A stretch of DNA of 64,000 nucleotides, taken from the NCBI GenBank assembly GCA_029210745.1, contig JARGFI010000005.1:19293-83292 (forward strand), in the 5' to 3' direction. Origin of the DNA: Desulfuromonadales bacterium (lineage in GTDB: Bacteria; Desulfobacterota; Desulfuromonadia; Desulfuromonadales; JAHYIW01). The position numbers and the translations under genes were made by a program. The stretch's first letter is position 1; each line of letters opens with the position of its first letter. Positions 53,818 to 62,577 of this stretch are shown here, piece after piece. The notes beneath the pieces are model-generated. The model made no database searches. It worked only from the letters and a program-made list of their open reading frames with translations, and had not been told where the DNA came from.

Positions 53818-54609
53818 TTGCATATCTGTTTACTGGCCAGTGGAAGCAAGGGTAATTCCGTTTATATTGAGAGCGGAACAACGCGTTTGCTGATCGATGT
53901 CGGCCTGTCCGCCAGAGAAATTACCGCCAGATTAAACCATATCGGAGTCGATGCCGCGGATTTGACAGCGGTTCTGATTTCCCATGAGCACCGGGATCAT
54001 TGTCGTGGGCTTGGCCCACTGGCGCGCCGCTTCAATCTGGACGTGTTCATTCACCCGGAAACGCTGGCAGCGCTGCCGAGCCCCGGTCGGCTTGAGCGGC
54101 TGCATGAATTCCATGATCAGTGCTTTACGATAGGCGATTGTCGGGTCGAACCATTTCGGACGACTCACGACGCTGTTGCTCCGGTCGGATTTATGATTGA
54201 TACCCCCGCTGGTCGAGTCGGCATCGCGACCGATCTTGGCATCGCGACGCGTCTGGTGAGTGATCGTCTCCGCCAGTGCCGCGCATTAATACTTGAGTTC
54301 AATCACGATCTTGACATGCTCCGCGACGGTCCTTATCCGTGGCCGTTGAAGCAACGTGTCAGCAGCCGCCACGGCCATTTGTCGAACGAAGCTTCCGCCG
54401 CGCTGCTTGCCGAATTGCTTTGGGAGGGGCTGGAAACAGTTTTTCTGGCGCATCTGAGCGAAACAAACAATTGCGCACAATTGGCCGAATCGGCCGCACG
54501 GTCGATCCTGCCTGGCGCACATCAGGTCACGTTGATCGTTGGGACGCAGCATCTTCCGACCGCCTGTGTCACCCTGGAGCGTGATTGCATCGAGGTGAGT
54601 CATGGCTGA
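53818..54609 (+). CDS. Metallo-beta-lactamase-fold hydrolase, YycJ-like
   Basis: A 263-residue cytosolic protein with the beta-lactamase-fold metal motif SHEHRDHCRGLG (HxHxDH) and further ligands in TTHDAV, ATDLG and HLSETNN. The opening CLLASGSKGNSVYIESG is typical of the YycJ (WalJ) group, reported as a DNA exonuclease in some bacteria; that function is inferred here. TTG 53818 has AGAGG at a good distance and fits the family start better than TTG 53794. It ends just before the REP cluster. Confidence 0.85.
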   Translation: MHICLLASGSKGNSVYIESGTTRLLIDVGLSAREITARLNHIGVDAADLTAVLISHEHRDHCRGLGPLARRFNLDVFIHPETLAALPSPGRLERLHEFHDQCFTIGDCRVEPFRTTHDAVAPVGFMIDTPAGRVGIATDLGIATRLVSDRLRQCRALILEFNHDLDMLRDGPYPWPLKQRVSSRHGHLSNEASAALLAELLWEGLETVFLAHLSETNNCAQLAESAARSILPGAHQVTLIVGTQHLPTACVTLERDCIEVSHG

Positions 54610-54652
54610 ATCTACTTATGCCCCTGACTCAAGTAGTGTACAAACATGCCAA

Positions 54653-54769
54653 GGAGCGACATCCACTATCGCGAATCTTTGGTAGTAGAGAGAACACCCT
54701 TCGCGGCTGAAAGCCGCTCCCACAGGGACTGGACTGCGTTGTTGTGGGAGCGACATCCCTGTCGCGAAT
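54653..54769. repeat. Cluster of three REP-like palindromic elements
   Basis: Three related units: GGAGCGACATCC..TCGCGAAT at 54653-54676, an inverted unit TTCGCGGCTG..GCTCCCACA at 54700-54724, and TGTGGGAGCGAC..GTCGCGAAT at 54743-54769. Each is an imperfect hairpin sharing GTGGGAGCG at one end and CGCGAA at the other. The layout is head-to-tail and head-to-head, like the BIME arrays of Pseudomonas and enterics. They lie in the 245-base gap between the YycJ-like gene and purL. Such elements are mobilised by RAYT (REP-associated tyrosine) transposases; none is in this window. Confidence 0.8.
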
Positions 54770-54854
54770 GGGTCGTGCACCGTTACGGCAGATTTAATCG
54801 CTGACAGGCGGGTTGATGTTGGCCTGCACAACCAAAGGTTCCATAGGAGAAGAA

Positions 54855-57833
54855 ATGATCTGGAGAGTTGTCGTCGGTTTGCGCGATGGCGTTCGCGACC
54901 CACGAGGTGACCGCGTTTGCCGGGAAATCGCGCAACACCTCAACGTTACATTGCAGGAGGTGCGAACCCTCGATGTTTACACGATTGATGCCGAACTTGA
55001 CACTGCGGCAATCGCTGCGGCTGCCGCCGGTCCATTGTCCGATCCGGTGATTCAGGAATACGCGATCAATCGTCCCCTGGCCACCGATTTTGATATATTG
55101 ATCGAGGTGGGTTATCGTCCCGGTGTTACCGACAATGTTGGCCGCACGGCGCGTGAAGCGATCGAATACCTGACGAATCGGCCGTTTGCACACGGTGAAG
55201 GGGTCTATACCTCTACCCAGTACCTGCTGAAAGGTTCGCTCGACAAGGCGGCGGCAGAACGTGTGGCCGCCGATTTTCTTGCTAACGGTTTGATTCAGCG
55301 CTGGACAATTCTGACACCGAACGAATTTATTACCCAGGGGGGGGTAGCGGCGAGCGTACCGAAGGTCGTGACCGAAGGTCACCCTCAGGTTCGTGTGCTT
55401 GATCTTGCCGTTTCCAACGAACAGTTGCTGCAGATCAGCCGCGCCGGGATGCTGGCGCTTAATCTGCAAGAGATGAAAACCCTTCAGGCGTACGTCGTTG
55501 ATCCCGCTGTACGTGAAGTTCGCGCGCGATGTGGCCTGGATGCGCTCACCGATGTTGAACTGGAAGTGCTCGCCCAGACCTGGAGCGAACACTGCAAACA
55601 CAAGATTTTTTCTGCGCGGATCGACTACGAGGATGAACAGGGACAGCGGCAAACGATCGACTCGCTCTTTAAAAGTTTCATCGTCAAGGCCACTCGCGAT
55701 ATCCGCGCCGCGCAGGGTGATGACGATATCTGCCTCTCGGTTTTCAAAGATAACGCCGGGGTGATTCGTTTCAATGACGACTGGAGCCTGGTCTTCAAGG
55801 TCGAAACGCACAATTCACCCAGCGCCCTTGATCCCTACGGCGGCGCATTGACCGGGATCGTCGGCGTTAATCGCGATCCCTTCGGTACCGGCATGGGCGC
55901 GCGCCTGATTTTCAATACCGATGTGTTCTGTTTCGCCTCGCCGTTCTATGCGCAACCACTCCCCCCCCGGTTGCTGCACCCGCGCCGCATTTTTGAGGGG
56001 GTGGTAGAGGGTGTTGAACATGGCGGGAATAAATCAGGGATCCCCACGATCAATGGCTCGATCGTTTTTGATGATCGCTTCGCCGGGAAACCGCTGGTCT
56101 ATTGTGGTACCGCAGCACTGATGCCGGCGTTACTGAACGGCCGTCCCGGTCACGAAAAAAAGGCGTTGGTCGGTGACCGCATCGTGATGGTGGGGGGCCG
56201 TATCGGTAAGGACGGTATCCACGGTGCGACCTTCTCCTCGGAAGAGTTGCACGCCGGGTCGCCGGTGACGGCGGTGCAGATCGGTGACCCGATCACCCAG
56301 CGACGGATGTTCGACTTTCTGCTGATTGCCCGTGATCGCGGGCTGTACAACGCCATCACCGACAATGGTGCCGGGGGGTTGTCGTCTTCGGTCGGTGAAA
56401 TGTGCGAGGATACGGGCGGGTGTGAGCTCCATCTCGACCGCGCCCCGCTGAAATATCCCGGTTTACAGCCGTGGGAAATTCTCATTTCCGAAGCTCAGGA
56501 GCGGATGACCCTGGCCGTGCCGACAGAGAATCTCGCGCGCTTTATTCAACTGGCGCGTGAGATGAACGTCGAGGCGAGTGATCTCGGCTGCTTTACCGAC
56601 AGCGGTTTTTTTCACGCTTTTTATCACGGTGAAACCGTTGCTTATCTCGACATGGCGTTTCTTCACAATGGCGTGCCGCAATTGATCATTCCGGCCAAAT
56701 GGACTCCGCCCACATTGTCTGAGCCGCAGCTCGACTGCCCCGCAGATTTCAGCGAGGTTCTCCGCCGGCTGCTCGGTCGGTTGAATATCTGCTCAAAAGA
56801 AGCGGTGGTCCGGCGTTATGATCACGAAGTCCAGGCCGGGACGGTTGTTAAACCGTTGACCGGGGTCGCTAATGACGGGCCCTCCGACGCAGCCGTCTTT
56901 CGTCCGCTGCTCGATTCGTTTGAAGGGGCGGTGGTGGCTCACGGAATTTGCCCGCGTTACAGCGATATCGATACCTATCACATGATGGCGTGCGCTATCG
57001 ATGAGGGGTTGCGTAATTACGTCGCGGTCGGTGGTCATATCGATCACGTCGCCGGGCTGGATAACTTCTGCTGGTGTGATCCGGTCAAAAGTGACAAAAC
57101 CCCCGACGGTGAATATAAAGCCGCACAGCTGGTGCGCGCCAATCAGGCGCTCTACGATTATTGTCTCGCTTACAGCGTTCCGCTGATTTCCGGCAAGGAT
57201 TCGATGAAGAATGATTATCAGATCGGCACCAGCAAAATTTCGATTCCGCCGACCGTACTCTTTTCGGTCATTGGCAAGATTGACGATGTGCGGACCGCGT
57301 GTACCATGGATGCCAAACGTGTCGATGATCTGGTTTATCTGCTCGGCTCGACGGCGGATGAGCTAGGGGGGTCTGAATATTATGCCCTGTGCGGCGAGCT
57401 TGGCAGTAATGTCCCACAGGTTGATGCAGCGACAGCTCTGGCACGTTACCGCACCCTTAATATTGCACAGCGTGAAGGTTTGGTGGCCAGTTGCCACGAC
57501 TTGTCTGATGGCGGGCTGGCCGTTGCCCTGGCCGAAACGGCCTCGGCAGGGGGGTTCGGGATGACAGTGAACCTCGCCCAGGTGCCATTTGGCGGGGAGC
57601 CTCGCAATGATCGAATCCTCTTTTCAGAGAGTCAAAGTCGGTTGCTGGTGACCGTTCACCCGGCGCATCGTGACCGTTTTGAACAGCTCTTTGCCGGTCA
57701 GGTTTGGGCGCTGATCGGCACCGTTGTCAGTGGCGGAAAGCTCCGCGTCGAAGGGCTTGCCGGGGAGGGTGTGATTGAGGCCGGAATTGACGATTTAAAA
57801 GAGGCGTGGCAGGCGCCGTTGAGGGAGTTGTAA
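54855..57833 (+). CDS. purL: Phosphoribosylformylglycinamidine synthase, large (PurS-fused) PurL
   Basis: Makes FGAM from FGAR with ammonia from PurQ, fourth step of purine synthesis. At 992 residues it is longer than the small PurL type (about 740). The N-terminal part (about 1-150) resembles a PurS-like domain, then comes the linker motif TWSEHCKHKIF (about residue 240), followed by two PurM-like halves (ETHNSPSALDPYGGALTGIVG, PLISGKDSMKND, CHDLSDGGLAVALAE). No PurQ-type glutaminase is fused; it is supplied by the next gene. ATG 54855 follows AGGAGA. purQ begins two bases after the stop codon. Confidence 0.95.
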   Translation: MIWRVVVGLRDGVRDPRGDRVCREIAQHLNVTLQEVRTLDVYTIDAELDTAAIAAAAAGPLSDPVIQEYAINRPLATDFDILIEVGYRPGVTDNVGRTAREAIEYLTNRPFAHGEGVYTSTQYLLKGSLDKAAAERVAADFLANGLIQRWTILTPNEFITQGGVAASVPKVVTEGHPQVRVLDLAVSNEQLLQISRAGMLALNLQEMKTLQAYVVDPAVREVRARCGLDALTDVELEVLAQTWSEHCKHKIFSARIDYEDEQGQRQTIDSLFKSFIVKATRDIRAAQGDDDICLSVFKDNAGVIRFNDDWSLVFKVETHNSPSALDPYGGALTGIVGVNRDPFGTGMGARLIFNTDVFCFASPFYAQPLPPRLLHPRRIFEGVVEGVEHGGNKSGIPTINGSIVFDDRFAGKPLVYCGTAALMPALLNGRPGHEKKALVGDRIVMVGGRIGKDGIHGATFSSEELHAGSPVTAVQIGDPITQRRMFDFLLIARDRGLYNAITDNGAGGLSSSVGEMCEDTGGCELHLDRAPLKYPGLQPWEILISEAQERMTLAVPTENLARFIQLAREMNVEASDLGCFTDSGFFHAFYHGETVAYLDMAFLHNGVPQLIIPAKWTPPTLSEPQLDCPADFSEVLRRLLGRLNICSKEAVVRRYDHEVQAGTVVKPLTGVANDGPSDAAVFRPLLDSFEGAVVAHGICPRYSDIDTYHMMACAIDEGLRNYVAVGGHIDHVAGLDNFCWCDPVKSDKTPDGEYKAAQLVRANQALYDYCLAYSVPLISGKDSMKNDYQIGTSKISIPPTVLFSVIGKIDDVRTACTMDAKRVDDLVYLLGSTADELGGSEYYALCGELGSNVPQVDAATALARYRTLNIAQREGLVASCHDLSDGGLAVALAETASAGGFGMTVNLAQVPFGGEPRNDRILFSESQSRLLVTVHPAHRDRFEQLFAGQVWALIGTVVSGGKLRVEGLAGEGVIEAGIDDLKEAWQAPLREL

Positions 57834-57834
57834 T

Positions 57835-58668
57835 ATGGCGAAGGAAGTCAGAGCGGTTGTTATTGCCGGAAACGGCACCAATTGCGAACGCGAGGTGGCC
57901 TATGCCTGTCGTCTGGCCGGAGCGGATGTCGCCGATATCGTTCACGTTGCAGAACTGCTGGCCGGACGCGCCTGCCTCGATGACTATCATTTTCTCAATC
58001 TCGCCGGAGGATTTCTTGACGGGGATGATCTGGGGAGTGCCAAGGCGGGGGCCAATCGTTTGTTGCATGCCCCGATCGTCGGCAGTAACGAGAAGCTGAT
58101 CGATCAGGTAAATCGTTTTATTGCCGCCGGGAAATTGGTCATGGGGGTGTGCAACGGCTTTCAGTTGATGGTCAAAATGGGACTCCTTCCGGCGCTTGAC
58201 GGTGACCACGGCGCGCAAAGTGCGACCCTGACGGTTAATGATTCAGGGCGCTTTGAGGATCGCTGGACTTATCTGAAACTTGATCCCGAATCACCGTGCA
58301 TCTACACGCGCGGCCTGGCCGGGGGGATTTATCTGCCGGTGCGACACGGTGAAGGAAAATTTGTTGTCGCCAGGGAGACAACGCTGGACGCCATTGAGGC
58401 CCGGCATCTGATCCCGCTGAAATATTGCACCGCTGACTACGCTGAACCGACTCTCGACTATCCGCTCAATCCAAACGGTTCAGTTCATGCGATTGCCGGG
58501 GTGTGTGACCAAAGCGGTCGCCTGTTCGGGTTAATGCCGCACCCGGAAGCGTATCTGCACCGTACCCATCACCCCCGCTGGACTCGCGATGAGGCGCTGC
58601 CCGAAGCAGGGATGGGGTTGTGGCTCTATCAGAATGCGATCAACTTTATTCGCGCAGAATTACTTTAA
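57835..58668 (+). CDS. purQ: Phosphoribosylformylglycinamidine synthase glutaminase subunit
   Basis: Class I glutamine amidotransferase of 277 residues feeding ammonia to PurL. The nucleophile Cys is in VMGVCNGFQLMVKMGLL, and the His-Glu pair in LMPHPEAYLH. VIAGNGTNCEREVAYACRLAG at the start and LNLAGGFLDGDDL are family-typical. It directly follows purL and precedes purF by 47 bases, so purLQF-pyrE likely form one operon. Confidence 0.95.
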   Translation: MAKEVRAVVIAGNGTNCEREVAYACRLAGADVADIVHVAELLAGRACLDDYHFLNLAGGFLDGDDLGSAKAGANRLLHAPIVGSNEKLIDQVNRFIAAGKLVMGVCNGFQLMVKMGLLPALDGDHGAQSATLTVNDSGRFEDRWTYLKLDPESPCIYTRGLAGGIYLPVRHGEGKFVVARETTLDAIEARHLIPLKYCTADYAEPTLDYPLNPNGSVHAIAGVCDQSGRLFGLMPHPEAYLHRTHHPRWTRDEALPEAGMGLWLYQNAINFIRAELL

Positions 58669-58715
58669 ACTTCAGGTTCGTTTGTTCATGAACGCACCAA
58701 CAGGGGACTCGTTGC

Positions 58716-60122
58716 ATGGAAGATACGTTTCATGATGAATGCGGGGTGTTCGGTATTTTTGATCACCCTGAAGCCGCAAACCTGACCTATCTCGGGCTTT
58801 ACGCCCTGCAACATCGGGGGCAGGAGAGTTGCGGGATTGTTTCTTCCGACGGCACCGACCTTTATTCCTATCGCGGGCTGGGGATTGTCGCCGATGTCTT
58901 CAAGGACGATTCAATCTTTGCCACACTCCCCGGCAAGAGCGCCATCGGGCATGTTCGCTATTCCACCGCCGGTGGTAACGACTTCAGAAACTGTCAGCCG
59001 ATTAAAGTTGATTATCACCGGGGCGGGATCGCTGTCGCCCATAACGGCAATCTGGTCAATGCACGAGAAATCCGCAATCAACTGGAGAAGCAGGGCGCCA
59101 TCTTTTCAACGGTCGCCGACACTGAAGTCGTGATGCATCTGATTGCCAAGGCGCAGAGTGATTCCCTGGCAGACCGGATTACCGAAGCGTTATCTCAGGT
59201 CAAGGGCGCTTTCAGTATTGTCTTTCTGACCGAGACCCGGATGGTTGCAGTACGTGACCCCAACGGTTTCCGACCGTTGGCCCTCGGGCGTCTTGGTAAT
59301 GCCTACGTTGTTGCCTCCGAGACCTGCGCCTTCGATTTGATCGAAGCAGAGTTTGTTCGCGAGATCGAACCGGGGGAGATGATTGTTGTGACCAAGCGGG
59401 GCGTTAAATCGTATTTCCCTTTCAAACGGGTGAACCCGACCCCCTGTATCTTTGAGTTTATCTACTTTGCTCGCCCTGACAGTATTATTTTTGGTCAACA
59501 GGTTTATCCGACGCGTAAGGAGTTTGGTCGCCAGCTGGCACGGGAACATCCCGTCGATGCTGACGTGGTGATTGCCGTGCCTGACTCAGGCATCCCCGCA
59601 GCGATCGGTTTTGCCGAGGAAAGCGGCATCCGCTTTGAACTCGGCTTGATTCGTAACCACTACGTTGGCCGGACATTTATCGAACCGCAGCAGACGATTC
59701 GACATTTTGGTGTAAAGCTGAAGCTGAATCCGGTGCGTGAGGTGATTGAAGGCAAGCGCGTGATTGTTGTTGATGATTCGATTGTGCGCGGCACGACATC
59801 GCGCAAAATCATCAAGATGATCAGGGCGGCCGGGGCAAAAGAAGTCCACATGCGGGTTTCCAGCCCGCCGACCTCCTTCCCCTGTTATTACGGGATCGAC
59901 ACCCCCTCACGCAAGGAGTTGATTTCGTCTTCACATACGGTCGACGAAATTAACCGTCACATCACCTCCGACACCCTTGGCTATCTTTCCCGTGAAGGGT
60001 TACTGAAAGCTGCCGGTGTTCCGCTGGACTGCGATACGCGTTATTGTGATGCGTGCTTTAATGGTAATTATCCGGTCAAATTCCCGCGCCTGAAAGCCGA
60101 CAGCCAACTCGGTTTGTTTTAA
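58716..60122 (+). CDS. purF: Amidophosphoribosyltransferase
   Basis: First committed enzyme of purine synthesis, 468 residues. An eight-residue propeptide (MEDTFHDE) precedes the catalytic Cys9 in CGVFGIF, implying N-terminal processing. The Ntn glutaminase domain (9-240) has [10 protein letters not shown], and the phosphoribosyltransferase domain has [17 protein letters not shown]. The cysteines near DTRYCDAC and the earlier CAFDL are compatible with the Fe-S-bearing type of PurF, as in Bacillus (inference). Confidence 0.96.
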   Translation: MEDTFHDECGVFGIFDHPEAANLTYLGLYALQHRGQESCGIVSSDGTDLYSYRGLGIVADVFKDDSIFATLPGKSAIGHVRYSTAGGNDFRNCQPIKVDYHRGGIAVAHNGNLVNAREIRNQLEKQGAIFSTVADTEVVMHLIAKAQSDSLADRITEALSQVKGAFSIVFLTETRMVAVRDPNGFRPLALGRLGNAYVVASETCAFDLIEAEFVREIEPGEMIVVTKRGVKSYFPFKRVNPTPCIFEFIYFARPDSIIFGQQVYPTRKEFGRQLAREHPVDADVVIAVPDSGIPAAIGFAEESGIRFELGLIRNHYVGRTFIEPQQTIRHFGVKLKLNPVREVIEGKRVIVVDDSIVRGTTSRKIIKMIRAAGAKEVHMRVSSPPTSFPCYYGIDTPSRKELISSSHTVDEINRHITSDTLGYLSREGLLKAAGVPLDCDTRYCDACFNGNYPVKFPRLKADSQLGLF

Positions 60123-60165
60123 CGCTAAATGCAAGTCGTTTTGATAGATATTGAGGAGTGATTCG

Positions 60166-60723
60166 ATGAATGATCCAGAACGCAATGAATTGATGACAAT
60201 TATCCGCGAATTGTCTTACGAAGAGAGAGAAGTGACTCTGGCTTCAGGACGGAAGAGTAATTTTTATTTTGACGGCAAGCAAACCACCCTCCACGCGCGT
60301 GGAGGATTGCTGGTCGGCAAGGCCTTTTGGGACATCGTAAAAACCTTCGGTGATGATATTGACGGCGTCGGCGGGCTGACCATGGGGGCCGATCCGATCG
60401 CCACGGCGACCTCGATTGCGGCCGCGCTGGAGGGGAAGGAGGTTCACGCCTTCATTATTCGCAAGGAACCGAAGGGACATGGAACCGGGCAATGGCTCGA
60501 AGGACGCAAAAATCTTCCGCCAGGGTCCAGGGTCGTGATTGTTGAAGATGTCACCACCACCGGGGGCTCATCGATCAAGGCCGTTGAACGGGCCGAAGCG
60601 GAGGGGCTCAAGGTCTGCGGAATCGTCACCCTCGTCGATCGTCAGGAGGGTGCTAAGGAGAATATCGTCGCCCAGGGGCAGGTGCTCAAGGCAGTCTTCA
60701 CACGAGAGCAAGTTGTCGGTTGA
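60166..60723 (+). CDS. pyrE: Orotate phosphoribosyltransferase
   Basis: Converts orotate to orotidine monophosphate, 185 residues. Features are SGRKSNFYFDGKQTTL, GGLTMGADPIATATS, FIIRKEPKGHGTGQWLEG and the PRPP motif RVVIVEDVTTTGGSSIKA. ATG 60166 follows GAGGAGTG. It ends the purine block and precedes the regulator gene by 11 bases, so the regulator may share its transcript. Confidence 0.95.
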   Translation: MNDPERNELMTIIRELSYEEREVTLASGRKSNFYFDGKQTTLHARGGLLVGKAFWDIVKTFGDDIDGVGGLTMGADPIATATSIAAALEGKEVHAFIIRKEPKGHGTGQWLEGRKNLPPGSRVVIVEDVTTTGGSSIKAVERAEAEGLKVCGIVTLVDRQEGAKENIVAQGQVLKAVFTREQVVG

Positions 60724-60734
60724 GTTGAATACAC

Positions 60735-61409
60735 ATGACGACGCAAGAGCTACTGAAAAAATGCCCCCTCTTTGCCGGAACGGATGACGCTGATCTGGCT
60801 GCGTTGCAGGGCGTTTGTATAATTCGTGAACACCCCAGGGGGGATCTGCTGTTCTCTGAAGGGGAGGAAGCCAGGGGCTTTTATGTCGTCGCCTCTGGCA
60901 AGGTCAAGGTCTATAAACTGTCCCCCGAGGGGAAGGAACGTATCCTTCATATCGTTCATCCCGGCGACACCTTTGCCGAGGCGGCAATCTTTGCTGACGG
61001 GGCTTATCCGGCTCATGCCGAACCGCTTGAAAAGTCGCGGCTGATGTTTTTCCCCAAACGTGACTTTCTTTCCCTGTTGTCTTCAAATCCGCGCATTGCA
61101 TTGAATATGATCGCCGGGCTGTCGCGCTTCCTGCGGCAATTCGCGACGCAGATTGAATCGCTGACGTTCAAGGATGTTCCCGCGCGCCTGGCCCACTATC
61201 TACTCGAACTGGCGGGTGAAGAGTGCTCCGTTGTCCAGCTCCCGATCTCCAAAGCGCAGCTGGCGTCGAATCTCGGGACGGTTGGCGAAACGTTGTCGCG
61301 CACCTTGCGCAAACTTGCCGATGACGCGGTCATCGAAGTGAATGGCCGGACGATCAACATCCTTGATGCGGACCGTCTCATTGACCTTGCCGAGAAGTGT
61401 CGTGAATAA
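60735..61409 (+). CDS. Crp/Fnr-family transcriptional regulator with FNR-type recognition helix
   Basis: A 224-residue regulator: cyclic-nucleotide-like sensor domain (about 10-125), dimer helix (about 125-145) and winged helix-turn-helix (about 148-220). The recognition helix GTVGETLSRTLRKL carries Glu185, Ser188 and Arg189, the E-x-x-S-R set with which FNR and Dnr read TTGA half-sites. The FNR Fe-S cysteines are absent (only Cys10, 28, 164 and 222), and the sensor pocket (FAEAAIFADGAYPAHAE) is unlike cAMP-binding CRP, so a Dnr/HcpR-like NO or redox sensor is likely (inference). It overlaps the following lipoprotein gene by eight bases. Confidence 0.85.
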   Translation: MTTQELLKKCPLFAGTDDADLAALQGVCIIREHPRGDLLFSEGEEARGFYVVASGKVKVYKLSPEGKERILHIVHPGDTFAEAAIFADGAYPAHAEPLEKSRLMFFPKRDFLSLLSSNPRIALNMIAGLSRFLRQFATQIESLTFKDVPARLAHYLLELAGEECSVVQLPISKAQLASNLGTVGETLSRTLRKLADDAVIEVNGRTINILDADRLIDLAEKCRE

Positions 61410-62577
61410 TTTGAATCATTCCAAAAACAGTTTTTTGCCCCTCCGCTCGATTCCTCGTTTCCCGCTTGGCGTATTACTCAGTGTCTGCTGGTTGACTGCC
61501 TGCATCCCGGCGCAGCCTCCGGTGACAGCACTGGTGCCACCGTTGTCAGTCCGCACGCTGGGGACGATTACTCCCGGTTCCCCCCTGGCGTGGGCGGATA
61601 ACGGCACACAACTGGCGGTGAATGATAGCGGTTTGACAATCATCGACGCGGACAGCGGGACGCGACAACGCCTGAACAATGAATCCACGCTGACCGCTCT
61701 GGCATGGGCACCCGACGGAGAAGCCGTCGTATTTGCGACCCCCGCCAAGCAGGGAACGCTGTTGCGTGTCGTTGATTTAAATGGTCGCCAGCTTGCGAAA
61801 ACCGAGATCAAGGGCACCTGCCGTCAATTTTTCTGGCGGCAGGATGGCCGGATTCTGGCGAGCTACGAGCTGATGACGGACTACAGTTTCGGTACGAGTT
61901 TCCAGGCTGGATATGTCGAGTGGCGTGATTTGTCCGCCACCGTTGTTGTCCCTCTGGTTGATACAACCCTCAGTCCTTTTCATATGCAAGCGATTGACAA
62001 AAACAGTTCGCTCTTTTTCTTCGATCTGTCTCCCTGGGGGGACGAGATTGTTTTTTCGAAAATCAATGCACCCCCGATGTTTCCTGCCTATTTTCAGCTT
62101 GTGCATCTCCCCCTTGGAACCTCCCGGAACACGATCATTGCCGGTCGATTGTCCACCGCGAACAGCGGGCGATTCATCAATCAGGGGGAAGACGTTCTTT
62201 ATGGTGACGGACAGGGGAGCATTCTGCGCCAGTCGGTGTGGAACGAAACCCCGGAGCTGGCGTATCGATCAGCAGGTCGTTCGATCGCGCTTTCGGCGGG
62301 CGAAAAATGGCTGGTCATCGATGATGTCCTTTATCGCGACAAGCTTCCGTTCGCCCGCTTTTCGGCGCAGGTTATCCCGCGTTTTTCTCCTGTTGGCGGG
62401 CGCGTCGCGCTGGTTGCAGGCAAACAACTGTTGGTGATCGATGGTTTGGTGGAAGAGCTTCCGGCGACCGTATCCAGCGAAGCTGAAAGTAAAATACGGG
62501 TGCTCAGGTCGTGGCGTGGTAAAGGCTTGATCTCCCCCCAAGAGTATCGCCAACGCACATTGCAATGGGAGAAATAA
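61402..62577 (+). CDS. Beta-propeller-like lipoprotein with SHOCT-like tail
   Basis: A 391-residue predicted lipoprotein (lipobox LTAC). The body has WD40/TolB-like propeller blades, for example LAWADNGTQLAVNDSGLTII and TALAWAPDGEAVVFATP, and a late VIPRFSPVGGRVALVAG. The last 26 residues (IRVLRSWRGKGLISPQEYRQ then RTLQWEK) look like a SHOCT short C-terminal domain. The GTG at 61402, eight bases inside the regulator gene behind GAGAAG, is the likely start; an earlier frame is open but has no better site. It ends adjacent to the cytochrome gene. Function unknown; a periplasmic partner or assembly factor of the cytochrome is inferred only from adjacency. Confidence 0.75.
   Translation: MNNLNHSKNSFLPLRSIPRFPLGVLLSVCWLTACIPAQPPVTALVPPLSVRTLGTITPGSPLAWADNGTQLAVNDSGLTIIDADSGTRQRLNNESTLTALAWAPDGEAVVFATPAKQGTLLRVVDLNGRQLAKTEIKGTCRQFFWRQDGRILASYELMTDYSFGTSFQAGYVEWRDLSATVVVPLVDTTLSPFHMQAIDKNSSLFFFDLSPWGDEIVFSKINAPPMFPAYFQLVHLPLGTSRNTIIAGRLSTANSGRFINQGEDVLYGDGQGSILRQSVWNETPELAYRSAGRSIALSAGEKWLVIDDVLYRDKLPFARFSAQVIPRFSPVGGRVALVAGKQLLVIDGLVEELPATVSSEAESKIRVLRSWRGKGLISPQEYRQRTLQWEK

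Noticed and set aside
54783..55811. 342-residue minus-strand ORF opposite purL
   Set aside because: Lies wholly within or opposite the well-conserved purL coding frame and has no recognisable protein features; a shadow ORF.
60141..60154. TTGATAGATATTGA as a third FNR-like box before pyrE
   Set aside because: The right half reads ATTGA instead of ATCAA, so it is not an inverted repeat.
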